Part shown: positions 8,328-15,163 of the stretch, in pieces
Position numbering within the stretch: the stretch's first letter is position 1
Layout of the letters: the number at the start of each line of letters is the position of its first letter
Assembly: GCA_964393335.1 (NCBI GenBank)
Contig: CAYMTN010000038.1
Span: 1-31,800 of the forward strand
Origin: CAYMTN01 sp964393335
Lineage (GTDB): Bacteria; Chloroflexota; Anaerolineae; Aggregatilineales; Aggregatilineaceae
Direction of reading: 5' to 3'
DNA length: 31,800 nucleotides
Made by a program: the position numbers and the translations under genes
Notes under the pieces: model-generated
Databases searched by the model: none
The model's input: only the letters and a program-made list of their open reading frames with translations
Told to the model about the DNA's origin: nothing

Positions 8328-8753
8328 ATGACGCACGAGCCATCGGGCATCAAAGCCGTAGACAGCCTGTCGGCCAACGAATTTCAGGTTGAGATCAACG
8401 GAGAAATCGCGACTGGCATTTTTGCAGCGGGCGGGCTGCATATCCGCAGCGTGGACGTCGCCGCCGGGAAATTGGTTCACCAACCTCTGCTTGTCACAAA
8501 AATGGTGCAGCAGGACCCGAATCTGCCCTTTAACCAATGGACGCGGGAAACGCTCGAAAACCCAACCACCAAAGTCACGCGCGAGATCGCCGTCGTGGCG
8601 ATGGACGAAGGCGTTGAAACCCGGCGCTGGGTGTACAGGGGAGCCTGGATCAGTGACATTGCGTTCTCAGACTTTGATACCAGCCGCGACGAGTTGATCG
8701 AAGAACGGCTCACCATCCAGCACAGCGGCGTCGACGAAATCTGGCCGGGGTAG
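8328..8753 (+). CDS. T4 gp19-like phage tail tube family protein (orphan)
   Basis: 141 residues, soluble. The pattern fits the phage T4 gp19/contractile-tail tube family: an N-terminal NEFQVEINGEIATGIF strand pair with GGLHI, a central W (residue 71), then a strand-rich second half with TREIAVVAMDEG, RRWVYRGAWIS, a D-x-D/E turn and the closing ERLTIQHSGVDEIW. In the family this last block reads E-x-L-x-L-x-H-x-G. Such proteins form hexameric tubes in phage tails and related injection systems. No sheath, baseplate, spike or AAA+ gene is next to it, so its role here is unknown. The ATG at 8328 follows AAAGGAG (8313-8319) by eight bases. It lies between its own promoter and a strong terminator, as a single-gene unit. 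The family call is by eye, and a different beta-rich domain is possible. Confidence 0.6.
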   Translation: MTHEPSGIKAVDSLSANEFQVEINGEIATGIFAAGGLHIRSVDVAAGKLVHQPLLVTKMVQQDPNLPFNQWTRETLENPTTKVTREIAVVAMDEGVETRRWVYRGAWISDIAFSDFDTSRDELIEERLTIQHSGVDEIWPG

Positions 8754-8777
8754 TTCACGCGCCACCAGCAATACAAT

Positions 8778-8813
8778 AAGCGCTCGCCGAACACAGCGGG
8801 CGCTTTTCTTTTT
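8778..8813 (+). terminator. rho-independent terminator
   Basis: AAGCGCTCGC (8778-8787) pairs with GCGGGCGCTT (8796-8805) with one G-U pair, followed by TTTTCTTTTT. It ends the gp19-like gene and faces the converging membrane protein gene. Confidence 0.85.
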
Positions 8814-8836
8814 CAGGGAAAATCGGTCCGACAGAA

Positions 8837-9262
8837 TCAGACTGCTATCTGGAGCGCGGCGATAAACAGTAGCGAAAAACCGGCCAGTTCGGCCAACCCG
8901 ATGCCGGTTGCCACCGCGACGGCGCGCGCACCGGGCACCTGGTTCATACCATGACCGTTGCGCCGGTCCCAGGTTTCGGACCCCAGCAGCAGGCTTACCG
9001 GCAGCCCCGCGATAATTGCCGCAAACAGCAGCAGCGGGCCACTGGTTTTCTGATCCAGGTACAGGGCGCTCAAATAAAAAACGGCAAACATGAACATAAA
9101 GAGCGCCGAAGCGGCAAATAGCGCAAGCGAGGTGTTTTTCTTCAGATCGACCAGGAATGGCATGTCGTCAAAATACGGCAGCGCCATCACGACGTAGCTG
9201 CCTACCGCCAGCGTAGAGATAGCCGTACAGGCCAGGACGCCTAACCAGGCGAATCCACTCAT
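8837..9262 (-). CDS. four-helix membrane protein of unknown function
   Basis: 141 residues with four hydrophobic helices: the first from the N-terminus (FAWLGVLACTAISTLAVGSY), the second around ALFAASALFMFMFAVFYLSA, the third LLLFAAIIAGLPVSLLLGS, and the last near the C-terminus (LAELAGFSLLFIAALQIAV). The loop between helices 3 and 4 is polar (ETWDRRNGHGMNQV). I do not recognise a family. The ATG at 9262 is preferred because GAGG lies nine bases upstream; the frame is open much further 5' but those residues look non-coding. TGGTACACT on this strand (9358-9350) is a possible extended -10. It converges on the gp19-like gene and is divergent from the next gene. Confidence 0.65.
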   Translation of the reverse strand: MSGFAWLGVLACTAISTLAVGSYVVMALPYFDDMPFLVDLKKNTSLALFAASALFMFMFAVFYLSALYLDQKTSGPLLLFAAIIAGLPVSLLLGSETWDRRNGHGMNQVPGARAVAVATGIGLAELAGFSLLFIAALQIAV

Positions 9263-9498
9263 GTGGTGTAACCTCATCCAAAACGTTGGTAAAGACCGGC
9301 ATTCGACAGCGTTTCCGCGTTTGTATGCCGCCATCCGGTGAGACGCGCCAGTGTACCACATTCCTGGTGAAAATAGCACAATCACGCAACACGCTGCCAA
9401 CGATCGGCGCCCTTGTTCCTGGGTAGCCTGAGATGAGTTTTTAGTGTTATCATTATCGACAGATCATGGATGTCCTTTGCAGGAGGCAAGTAGACCGT

Positions 9499-9900
9499 AT
9501 GGCAACTAACGCGAGCACCTGGTTCTACCGGGAACCGGAACACCGGGCTTACTTGATTGAAGAGCGCGTTAATCACACGTTTTGGAATAACCGGATCGCA
9601 GGCGTGTACCTGGACTGCACCATCGAAGAACCGCCCTTTCGTATGGTGGGAGAATGGCACGACACGCCGCTCGAACTCGAATGGGTTCCCAACGACTATC
9701 TCACGCTGACCACCCGGCCAAGCGACAACACCAACCTGCTGCTGATCGGCGTGAAAGAGATTCTTGGATTCACGCCAACCATTTCGTACGTCAATCCAGA
9801 GGGCGAATTCGTCGCACAGTGGTACAAAAGAGACGTGGATGAGCGCATCCGGGCCATCCAGGGTAACCCGAACTATCACCAGATCAAAAGCTATCGCTAG
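9499..9900 (+). CDS. hypothetical protein, first of an unknown pair
   Basis: 133 residues, soluble, rich in aromatic residues and without a membrane segment or any motif I can name. It opens MATNASTWFYREPEHRAY, has a beta-like middle (GVYLDCTIEEPPFRM, then LELEWVPNDYLTLTTRP) and ends in a basic, helix-prone stretch (RDVDERIRAIQGNPNYHQIK). The ATG at 9499 follows AGGAGG (9481-9486) by twelve bases, which is long but the only convincing site; an in-frame ATG at 9466 precedes the ribosome site. The next gene starts 41 bases after its stop on the same strand, so the two are probably cotranscribed. Function unknown. Confidence 0.7.
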   Translation: MATNASTWFYREPEHRAYLIEERVNHTFWNNRIAGVYLDCTIEEPPFRMVGEWHDTPLELEWVPNDYLTLTTRPSDNTNLLLIGVKEILGFTPTISYVNPEGEFVAQWYKRDVDERIRAIQGNPNYHQIKSYR

Positions 9901-9941
9901 CACGTGTTTCGTCCATCACCACGTTGGGAAGGCAGTCAATC

Positions 9942-10538
9942 ATGAACAACAACGCGCCGACGCTGGCGTTCAACCTTGAGCGCGATCTACGAGTCTTATC
10001 GGCTATGGCATCCAGCCTGACCCCATACCTGTACGAAGATGAGATGTTTGGCTATCTGGCGGGGGATCTGCCAAAGCTGACACTCGGCGGGCTGTTGCTG
10101 CGGCTCTATCGTCTGAGCCGCCTGGACGATATTTTGGATGCCGATCAACAGAATCTCGTGCAGGATGCGCGCATCAATTTCGAGGCCGAATGCTCCAAGT
10201 GGGCTGCGCATTACGAGAGAAAATTACTGCACGAACTACAATCGCGCATCAATGCGTTTGATTATTACTTGCAGGAATGCCTGGAGGATGCCCGGTCATG
10301 CGCCGCCGGTTATCCTGTTCAGGCTGAAAAGCGGACGATGATCGAACATCTGAGGGCGGAAACAGAAGAACATGGCGTGATCAGCGATGAAACTGAAAAC
10401 CGGCTCAAGCAAACCGACCAGAAACTACGACGCTTGTTCAAGGATGGTGAGTTCATCTTCGATGAGCGGCTGAGGCACGTGTACCCGCGCGAGCACTTCT
10501 GGTGGCTGTACGGCCACATCGCCGAACACAGCGAATAG
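9942..10538 (+). CDS. hypothetical helical protein, second of an unknown pair
   Basis: 198 residues, predicted mainly alpha-helical and charged, with no membrane segment. Notable pieces are LERDLRVLSAMASSLTPYLY, LLLRLYRLSRLDDILDADQ, and a C-terminal ERLRHVYPREHFWWLYGHI. The middle (about 60-150) contains several heptad-like runs, so dimerisation is possible. I recognise no family. The ATG at 9942 follows GGGAAGG (9926-9932); an in-frame TTG at 9924 is less likely. It follows the previous unknown gene by 41 bases and ends at a strong bidirectional terminator, so the two unknown genes form one unit. Confidence 0.75.
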   Translation: MNNNAPTLAFNLERDLRVLSAMASSLTPYLYEDEMFGYLAGDLPKLTLGGLLLRLYRLSRLDDILDADQQNLVQDARINFEAECSKWAAHYERKLLHELQSRINAFDYYLQECLEDARSCAAGYPVQAEKRTMIEHLRAETEEHGVISDETENRLKQTDQKLRRLFKDGEFIFDERLRHVYPREHFWWLYGHIAEHSE

Positions 10539-10562
10539 GGCATTCGCCTTGCAGATGAATAG

Positions 10563-10606
10563 AAAAAACGACCGCGTGTCCGATGACACCGGTCGTTGTT
10601 TTTTTT
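10563..10606. terminator. bidirectional rho-independent terminator
   Basis: ACGACCG (10568-10574) pairs with CGGTCGT (10590-10596), and GTGTC/GACAC continue the stem across a one-base bulge to a four-base loop. An A run (10563-10568) precedes it and a T run (10599-10606) follows, so it can stop both the rightward unknown pair and the leftward phosphoesterase gene. Confidence 0.87.
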
Positions 10607-10632
10607 GTACAGATCAGGCCCGGTGCAGGCAG

Positions 10633-11364
10633 TTACCAGCCGTGTTCCAGGCGCGTGATCAACCGGTCCGGCATGTCAAACTTGCGCATTTTCTCTTGCG
10701 TAACAGTGATCGGGTACGCGACGCGGCGATATTCAAAAACAGCCTCCTGGACGTACAGAATGCCATAACTGGCATCCTTATTCGAGTCACGCGGCTGGCC
10801 AACGCTGCCCGGATTGATGATCAGGCGGTGCCCATTGAGGTGTTTCGGTTCGCGGTACGCCGGTTGCAGCGCTTCCGTATCACCCCGGTCATCGGTGAGC
10901 TGAAAAATCACCGGGGTATGGGTGTGCCCCACCAGACAATACGACGTTTCAAAATGCGGGAAATTCAACGCCGCAATCAACGGGTCAAGAATGTATTCCC
11001 ACACCGGCTCGCGAGGGCTGCCGTGCGCCAGCGTATATTCGCCTAATACAAATGTGGTGGGTAGGGCTGCGAGATAATCCAGGTTTTCCTGCGTCAGCGT
11101 ATCACGAGTCCAATTGACCGCGCGCCGGGCATCGGCGTTAAAGGTACGGATGTCAAGCCGGCCCAGAGCGGCCCAGTCATGGTTACCCGCCAAACAGAGA
11201 TGTGGCAGGCTGCGCAATAGATCGCAGCACTCGTTGGGGTCCGGACCGTAACCGACCACATCGCCCAAACACCACACGTAATCCCAATCCCCTCTGGCAT
11301 CTTCCATGATTGCTTCAAATGCCGCCAGGTTGGCGTGAATATCAGAGATAACAAGAATTCGCAT
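10633..11364 (-). CDS. YfcE/MJ0936-like metallophosphoesterase
   Basis: 243-residue calcineurin-like phosphoesterase, probably a cytoplasmic phosphodiesterase with a two-metal centre. All signature blocks are present in order: SDIHAN (D8, H10), GDVVGYGPDP, AGNHDWA, a conserved AHGSPREP and GHTHTPV. The GDVVGYGPDPNEC block is typical of the subgroup related to MJ0936 and YfcE. The ATG at 11364 follows TAGGAAAC on the minus strand, about ten bases away. The natural substrate cannot be read from sequence. It is a single-gene unit, divergent from the tsaE operon and ending at the bidirectional terminator. Confidence 0.88.
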   Translation of the reverse strand: MRILVISDIHANLAAFEAIMEDARGDWDYVWCLGDVVGYGPDPNECCDLLRSLPHLCLAGNHDWAALGRLDIRTFNADARRAVNWTRDTLTQENLDYLAALPTTFVLGEYTLAHGSPREPVWEYILDPLIAALNFPHFETSYCLVGHTHTPVIFQLTDDRGDTEALQPAYREPKHLNGHRLIINPGSVGQPRDSNKDASYGILYVQEAVFEYRRVAYPITVTQEKMRKFDMPDRLITRLEHGW

Positions 11365-11472
11365 ACGGTTGTTTCCTACGACGCATGTTCCGAACGGGAC
11401 TGCTCGAATGATAGCATGATTCAGTAAGCATGGCGAATTAATAAGCCATCAGTTAAGGTCAACAGTCGGGTA

Positions 11473-11500
11473 TTGTCACGGTCAGGACGCGCAGTATAAT
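11473..11500 (+). promoter_or_regulatory. near-consensus sigma-70-type promoter for tsaE operon
   Basis: TTGTCA (11473-11478) and a perfect TATAAT (11495-11500) are separated by 16 bases. Transcription would begin near 11507, leaving a leader of about 28 bases before the GTG at 11535. This makes the in-frame TTG at 11508 an unlikely start. Confidence 0.75.
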
Positions 11501-11534
11501 GAAATGATTGCGCCAACGGAGAGCCGAAACGAAC

Positions 11535-12017
11535 GTGTCCAGTCCATTTGACCTCACCACATCCAGCGTCACAGAGACGGAACAAATCGGCTATTCCCTG
11601 GGGCAGTTGCTGCGCAGTGGCGACGTGATCTGCCTGTCCGGTGATCTAGGCGCAGGCAAAACCGCCTTTGCGCGCGGGATCGGGGCCGGATGGGGCGCGC
11701 TGGAACAGGTCACCAGCCCTACGTTCACGCTGATCCACGAGCACAGGCAGGCAACCAACAACCACGCGTTGTACCATGTGGACTGCTACCGGCTGCACGG
11801 GGCGGCTGATGCCTGGGGTATCGGTATGGAAGATCTGCTGCACGGCGATGGCATCGTCGTGATTGAATGGCCCGAAAACATCGAGGCCGCGCTGCCGCCG
11901 TCCCGGCTGTGGATCACGTTCGCGTTTTTGGACGATACGCAGCGGCACCTGGCCTTTCATGCAACCGGTGACCGCTACAGGACTCTGCTGGCAAATCTGC
12001 GCCAGGCCACAGAATAA
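11535..12017 (+). CDS. tsaE: tRNA t6A biosynthesis ATPase TsaE
   Basis: ATPase that helps the TsaB-TsaD complex form N6-threonylcarbamoyladenosine on ANN-decoding tRNAs. At 160 residues it is the usual size. Walker A is GDLGAGKT (36-43); SPTFTLIHEH, the HVDCYRL block and VIEWPENI follow in the family order. The start is taken as GTG 11535 with GGAG (11518-11521) upstream. A TTG at 11508 would extend it by nine residues but coincides with the expected transcription start. It is the first gene of a four-gene operon; tsaB follows after 20 bases. TsaD is not in the window. Confidence 0.92.
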   Translation: MSSPFDLTTSSVTETEQIGYSLGQLLRSGDVICLSGDLGAGKTAFARGIGAGWGALEQVTSPTFTLIHEHRQATNNHALYHVDCYRLHGAADAWGIGMEDLLHGDGIVVIEWPENIEAALPPSRLWITFAFLDDTQRHLAFHATGDRYRTLLANLRQATE

Positions 12018-12037
12018 TTGCACCGAAGGAGCATTTC

Positions 12038-12706
12038 TTGTTACTCGCGTTCGATACGGCCAGCCAGTTTATCAGTCTGGCGCTGCATGATGGACACCGC
12101 CTGCAGTATGAAGCAACCTGGCACAGCGCCAACAATCATACCGTCGAGCTCGCCCCCGCCATCCGGCGCGCGTTAGCCCATGCCGGGCTGCGGCCCGCCG
12201 ACCTGGCGGCAGTCGCCGTGTCCCAGGGACCCGGCTCATTCACCGGTCTGCGGATCGGGATGGGAGTTGCCAAAGGGCTGGCGCTCGCGCGGTCTATCCG
12301 GCTGGTGGCCGTGCCAACCCTGCGCATCGTCGCGGCGGGAATTCCTGCGTTTGACGGGCCGTTGATCGTCGTGCTTCAAGCAGGGCGCGGGCGGATCTGC
12401 GCGCAGCGGTACACGTGGACCGGCACCGCCTGGGAGCCTGATGCCGAAGCGGAGATCACGTCGTGGCCCGGCGTCATCGATACGGTTGAGCACGCGACTC
12501 TGTTTGCAGGCGAGATCGAGGACGACGCTCGCGCCCTGCTGGATGAGACCCACCAGCCGGTACACGTCGCTCCCGGCGCGGTCGGATTGCGGCGCGCGGG
12601 TTTTCTGGCGGAAATCGCCTGGGCGCGCGTCCGGGCATTGGACACCGATGATCCGGCTACTGTCACGCCGATCTACCTGCACCAACCAGGAGTGCCTCAT
12701 CCATGA
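12038..12706 (+). CDS. tsaB: tRNA t6A biosynthesis protein TsaB
   Basis: 222-residue ASKHA-fold partner of TsaD (TsaD itself is not in this window). The N-terminus MLLAFDTASQFISLAL and the block AVSQGPGSFTGLRIGMGVAKGL are the usual TsaB signatures; the C-terminal third is divergent, as is common. It starts with TTG at 12038, fixed by GAAGGAG (12025-12031) six bases upstream. Its stop overlaps the rimI start as ATGA, which suggests translational coupling. In many bacteria tsaE, tsaB and rimI are neighbours, and this order supports the call. Confidence 0.92.
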   Translation: MLLAFDTASQFISLALHDGHRLQYEATWHSANNHTVELAPAIRRALAHAGLRPADLAAVAVSQGPGSFTGLRIGMGVAKGLALARSIRLVAVPTLRIVAAGIPAFDGPLIVVLQAGRGRICAQRYTWTGTAWEPDAEAEITSWPGVIDTVEHATLFAGEIEDDARALLDETHQPVHVAPGAVGLRRAGFLAEIAWARVRALDTDDPATVTPIYLHQPGVPHP

Positions 12707-13317
12707 CCATGACTTTCGTGCTACGTTACATGCGCCTGGAAGATATCCCCCAAATTGTGTCCATCGATCGGGCTTCCTTCCCAACCCCCTGGTCAGCCAG
12801 CACGTATAAGTTCGAGATCACGAACCGTGAGACGTCACACATGGTCGTGCTGGAAGCGTGCGAGCCTAACACCCCATCCGGTAACGGCGTGCTGGGGCTT
12901 ATTCGCCGGCTGCGCGGCACACCATCCGCTGATCAAGTGGTGGGCTACGGGGGCTGCTGGTTGATCGCAGGCGAAGCGCACATCAGCACGATTGCCGTGT
13001 CGCCTGAATATCGAGGACGCGGGTTGGGTGAGCTGCTCCTGGCGGGCATGTTACAATGCGCTATGAACCTGGAAGGTGAATATTCCATATTGGAGGTCCG
13101 TGAAGGCAATGCGACTGCCCAGGCGTTATACCGCAAATACGAGTATCGGGTTGTGGGACGCCGCCGGGGTTACTACCGGGATAACAATGAGGATGCACTG
13201 CTGATGGAAGCACGCCCGCTGGACGTCGCGTACGGGCAGCGCCTGGCCGACCGCCTGGCCGCGTTGAGCGAGCGCGTGCAGTTTACCGACCGGTTTACGC
13301 AGGGACTCAAGACGTAA
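12703..13317 (+). CDS. rimI: RimI-like GNAT N-acetyltransferase
   Basis: Transfers acetyl from acetyl-CoA to a protein N-terminus; RimI acetylates ribosomal protein bS18. Signature blocks are ISTIAVSPEYRGRGLGE with the acetyl-CoA loop RGRGLG (104-109), LEVREGNATAQALYRKY, and YYRDNNEDALLM. At 204 residues it is longer than the usual 150 or so: about 25 residues (53-78) are inserted before the central strand, and about 35 extra residues follow the GNAT core. The ATG at 12703 overlaps the tsaB stop (ATGA) and follows AGGAG (12688-12692). The context of tsaE and tsaB favours RimI over other GNATs, though the substrate is unproved. Confidence 0.85.
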   Translation: MTMTFVLRYMRLEDIPQIVSIDRASFPTPWSASTYKFEITNRETSHMVVLEACEPNTPSGNGVLGLIRRLRGTPSADQVVGYGGCWLIAGEAHISTIAVSPEYRGRGLGELLLAGMLQCAMNLEGEYSILEVREGNATAQALYRKYEYRVVGRRRGYYRDNNEDALLMEARPLDVAYGQRLADRLAALSERVQFTDRFTQGLKT

Positions 13318-13330
13318 AGGAGAAGTGAGC

Positions 13331-13975
13331 GTGACCCAACCCATGAGTTTAGAGGAACAGCGCGTCGCCCTGGATTCCGTCGCCCAGGAAATTCGGACCT
13401 GCACTAAATGCCCGCTGTACAGCGGGCGAACCCAGGCCGTACCCGGCGCCGGTCGGCCCGATGCCGACATCATGTTTATCGGTGAAGCACCCGGCTACCA
13501 CGAAGATCAGCAAGGGCTGCCGTTCGTTGGTGCATCCGGGAAATACCTGGGCGAACTACTGGGTCTGATCGGGCTGACTCGCAATGACGTATTTATCACC
13601 AACGTCGTGAAATGCCGTCCGCCCGGCAACCGCGACCCGCTGCCCGCCGAGATCGATACCTGCGTGCCCGCCTACCTGAACCGGCAGATCGAGATCATCC
13701 GGCCCAAGATCGTCGCCACGTTGGGACGGTTCAGCATGGGGTTGTTTTTTCCCAACAACGCACGCATTTCCAAGATTCATGGTGAGGCAAAACGCGCTGA
13801 CGGGCGCATATACTACCCGCTGTTTCACCCGGCAGCCGTTCTGCGCAACCCGAATCTGCGGTCTGTGATGGAAGAAGACTTCAAACGAATGCTCGCGCTG
13901 ATCAAGGAAATTGAAGACGCGGGCGGCGAGATCGACAGCCCCCCGCCGCCGCCGAAGCAGCTCAGTCTATTCTAG
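13331..13975 (+). CDS. type 4 (Fe-S) uracil-DNA glycosylase
   Basis: Excises uracil from DNA. The 4Fe-4S cysteines are C24 and C27 (CTKC), C95 (VKCRPPGNR) and C111 (DTC), spaced Cx15C in the second pair. The catalytic-site blocks are GEAPGYHEDQQGLPFVG (51-67) and HPAAVLRN (H166). At 214 residues it has normal length. GTG 13331 is chosen because AAAGGAG (13316-13322) lies eight bases upstream; the GTG at 13325 would be only two bases from it. The C-terminus is a polyproline stretch followed by KQLSLF. QLSLF matches the bacterial beta-clamp-binding pentapeptide, so the enzyme may ride on the replication clamp. It is the last gene of the tsaE-tsaB-rimI operon and follows rimI by 13 bases. Confidence 0.93.
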   Translation: MTQPMSLEEQRVALDSVAQEIRTCTKCPLYSGRTQAVPGAGRPDADIMFIGEAPGYHEDQQGLPFVGASGKYLGELLGLIGLTRNDVFITNVVKCRPPGNRDPLPAEIDTCVPAYLNRQIEIIRPKIVATLGRFSMGLFFPNNARISKIHGEAKRADGRIYYPLFHPAAVLRNPNLRSVMEEDFKRMLALIKEIEDAGGEIDSPPPPPKQLSLF

Positions 13976-14026
13976 CACAGGCACCGGACGAATACGGGGT
14001 GCCAGGGACACAATCGCTGGCGTGTT

Positions 14027-14054
14027 TTGTGCCTTGCTGCACATACGGTATACT
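14027..14054 (+). promoter_or_regulatory. possible promoter for glycan operon
   Basis: TATACT (14049-14054) is a good -10. The TTGTGC (14027-14032) 16 bases upstream matches only half of a -35. The element sits 65 bases before the ATG at 14120, in the gap between two operons. Confidence 0.35.
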
Positions 14055-14119
14055 CCGGCGCGGCTATCACAGCCTGTTGGTTGACACGCACGGGTCAAAA
14101 ACGAAAACCAGGAAGTTTC

Positions 14120-15139
14120 ATGGAAATGACACAGTTTCTCCCGGTGATGGTGGCCGGGTTCGCGGCGGCGGTTGGTTTCACACCCATCACCAGACGGCTT
14201 GCGTTTCAGTTTGGTGTGCTTGACCAACCTAGTAGCCGTAAAGTCCACCGGACCCCTACCCCGCTGCTGGGCGGGCTGGCGATTTATGGCGCGCTGATGC
14301 TGGCGCTGGCCTTTTTCAGCCCGCCGTTTTACCTCGTCGAATTCGGCGCAATCCTGGCGGGTACGACGTGGCTGGTCATCGTCGGTTTCGTGGACGATCG
14401 CAGCGGCATGCGGCCCCTGGTCAAAATGGGCGGCCAGATGCTCGCCGCTGTGGTCGTGATCGTTGCCGGAATTCACGTGCGCATCTTCGGCAGCCCTGTT
14501 TTGAACATTTCGTTTACCCTGTTCTGGATCGTCGGCATCACGAATGCGATGAATTTTCAGGACAACATGGACGGGCTGGCGGCAGGAATCACCGCTGTCG
14601 CATCGCTGTTCTTTTTTGTCATGGCCGTGCAGGAAGAACTCAGCCTGGTGAGCAGCCTGGCGGCTGCCCTGGCCGGGGCATCGATCGGCTTCCTGATCTA
14701 CAACTTCAACCCGGCGAGTACGTTTATGGGCGACATGGGCAGCATGGTCCTGGGTTTTCTGCTGGCCGTGCTGGCGATCAAGCTGGACTTCAAAGTCCCC
14801 CCGGAGCGGCAGGTCGTCACCTGGATGGTGCCTGTCACCGTGTTAGGGCTGCCCATTTTTGATACGATCCTGGTTGTGTTCACCCGCCTGCGCGAGGGGC
14901 GTTCCCCGATGCAAGGTGGCAAGGACCACACATCGCACCGACTGGTCAGCCTGGGCTTGAGCCAACGAGTCGCCGTCGTGACTCTGTACGGAGTCTGCGT
15001 GCTGCTTGGGCTGGTCGCCATCCGGCTTTCGACGGCAAGCATTACCACCGGGCTGGTTATTGGCACGCTTCTGGCGGTGTCGGCGCTGGCCGCGTTTGCC
15101 TTCCTTGAGACCGCGTACGTCCGCAGCAAGCGTGCCTGA
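14120..15139 (+). CDS. wecA: WecA/TagO-like polyprenyl-phosphate sugar-1-phosphate transferase
   Basis: 339-residue integral membrane protein of the MraY/WecA family, which loads N-acetylhexosamine-1-phosphate from a UDP-sugar onto undecaprenyl phosphate at the inner membrane. The motifs are in order: DQPSSRKVHRTPTPLLGG (35-52), DD at 92-93 (VDDRSGM), NAMNFQDNMDGLAAG (142-156), FMGDMGS (202-208) and HTSHRLVSLG (270-279). The HTSHRL block fits WecA/TagO rather than MraY. About ten hydrophobic helices are present. The ATG at 14120 follows AGGAA by about six bases; the frame stays open upstream but those residues are unlike the family. It heads a run of glycosyltransferase genes, so it probably starts a surface glycan. 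The exact UDP-sugar is not certain. Confidence 0.9.
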   Translation: MEMTQFLPVMVAGFAAAVGFTPITRRLAFQFGVLDQPSSRKVHRTPTPLLGGLAIYGALMLALAFFSPPFYLVEFGAILAGTTWLVIVGFVDDRSGMRPLVKMGGQMLAAVVVIVAGIHVRIFGSPVLNISFTLFWIVGITNAMNFQDNMDGLAAGITAVASLFFFVMAVQEELSLVSSLAAALAGASIGFLIYNFNPASTFMGDMGSMVLGFLLAVLAIKLDFKVPPERQVVTWMVPVTVLGLPIFDTILVVFTRLREGRSPMQGGKDHTSHRLVSLGLSQRVAVVTLYGVCVLLGLVAIRLSTASITTGLVIGTLLAVSALAAFAFLETAYVRSKRA

Positions 15140-15163
15140 GTACGCTGTGTCTTGCCCGCCATC

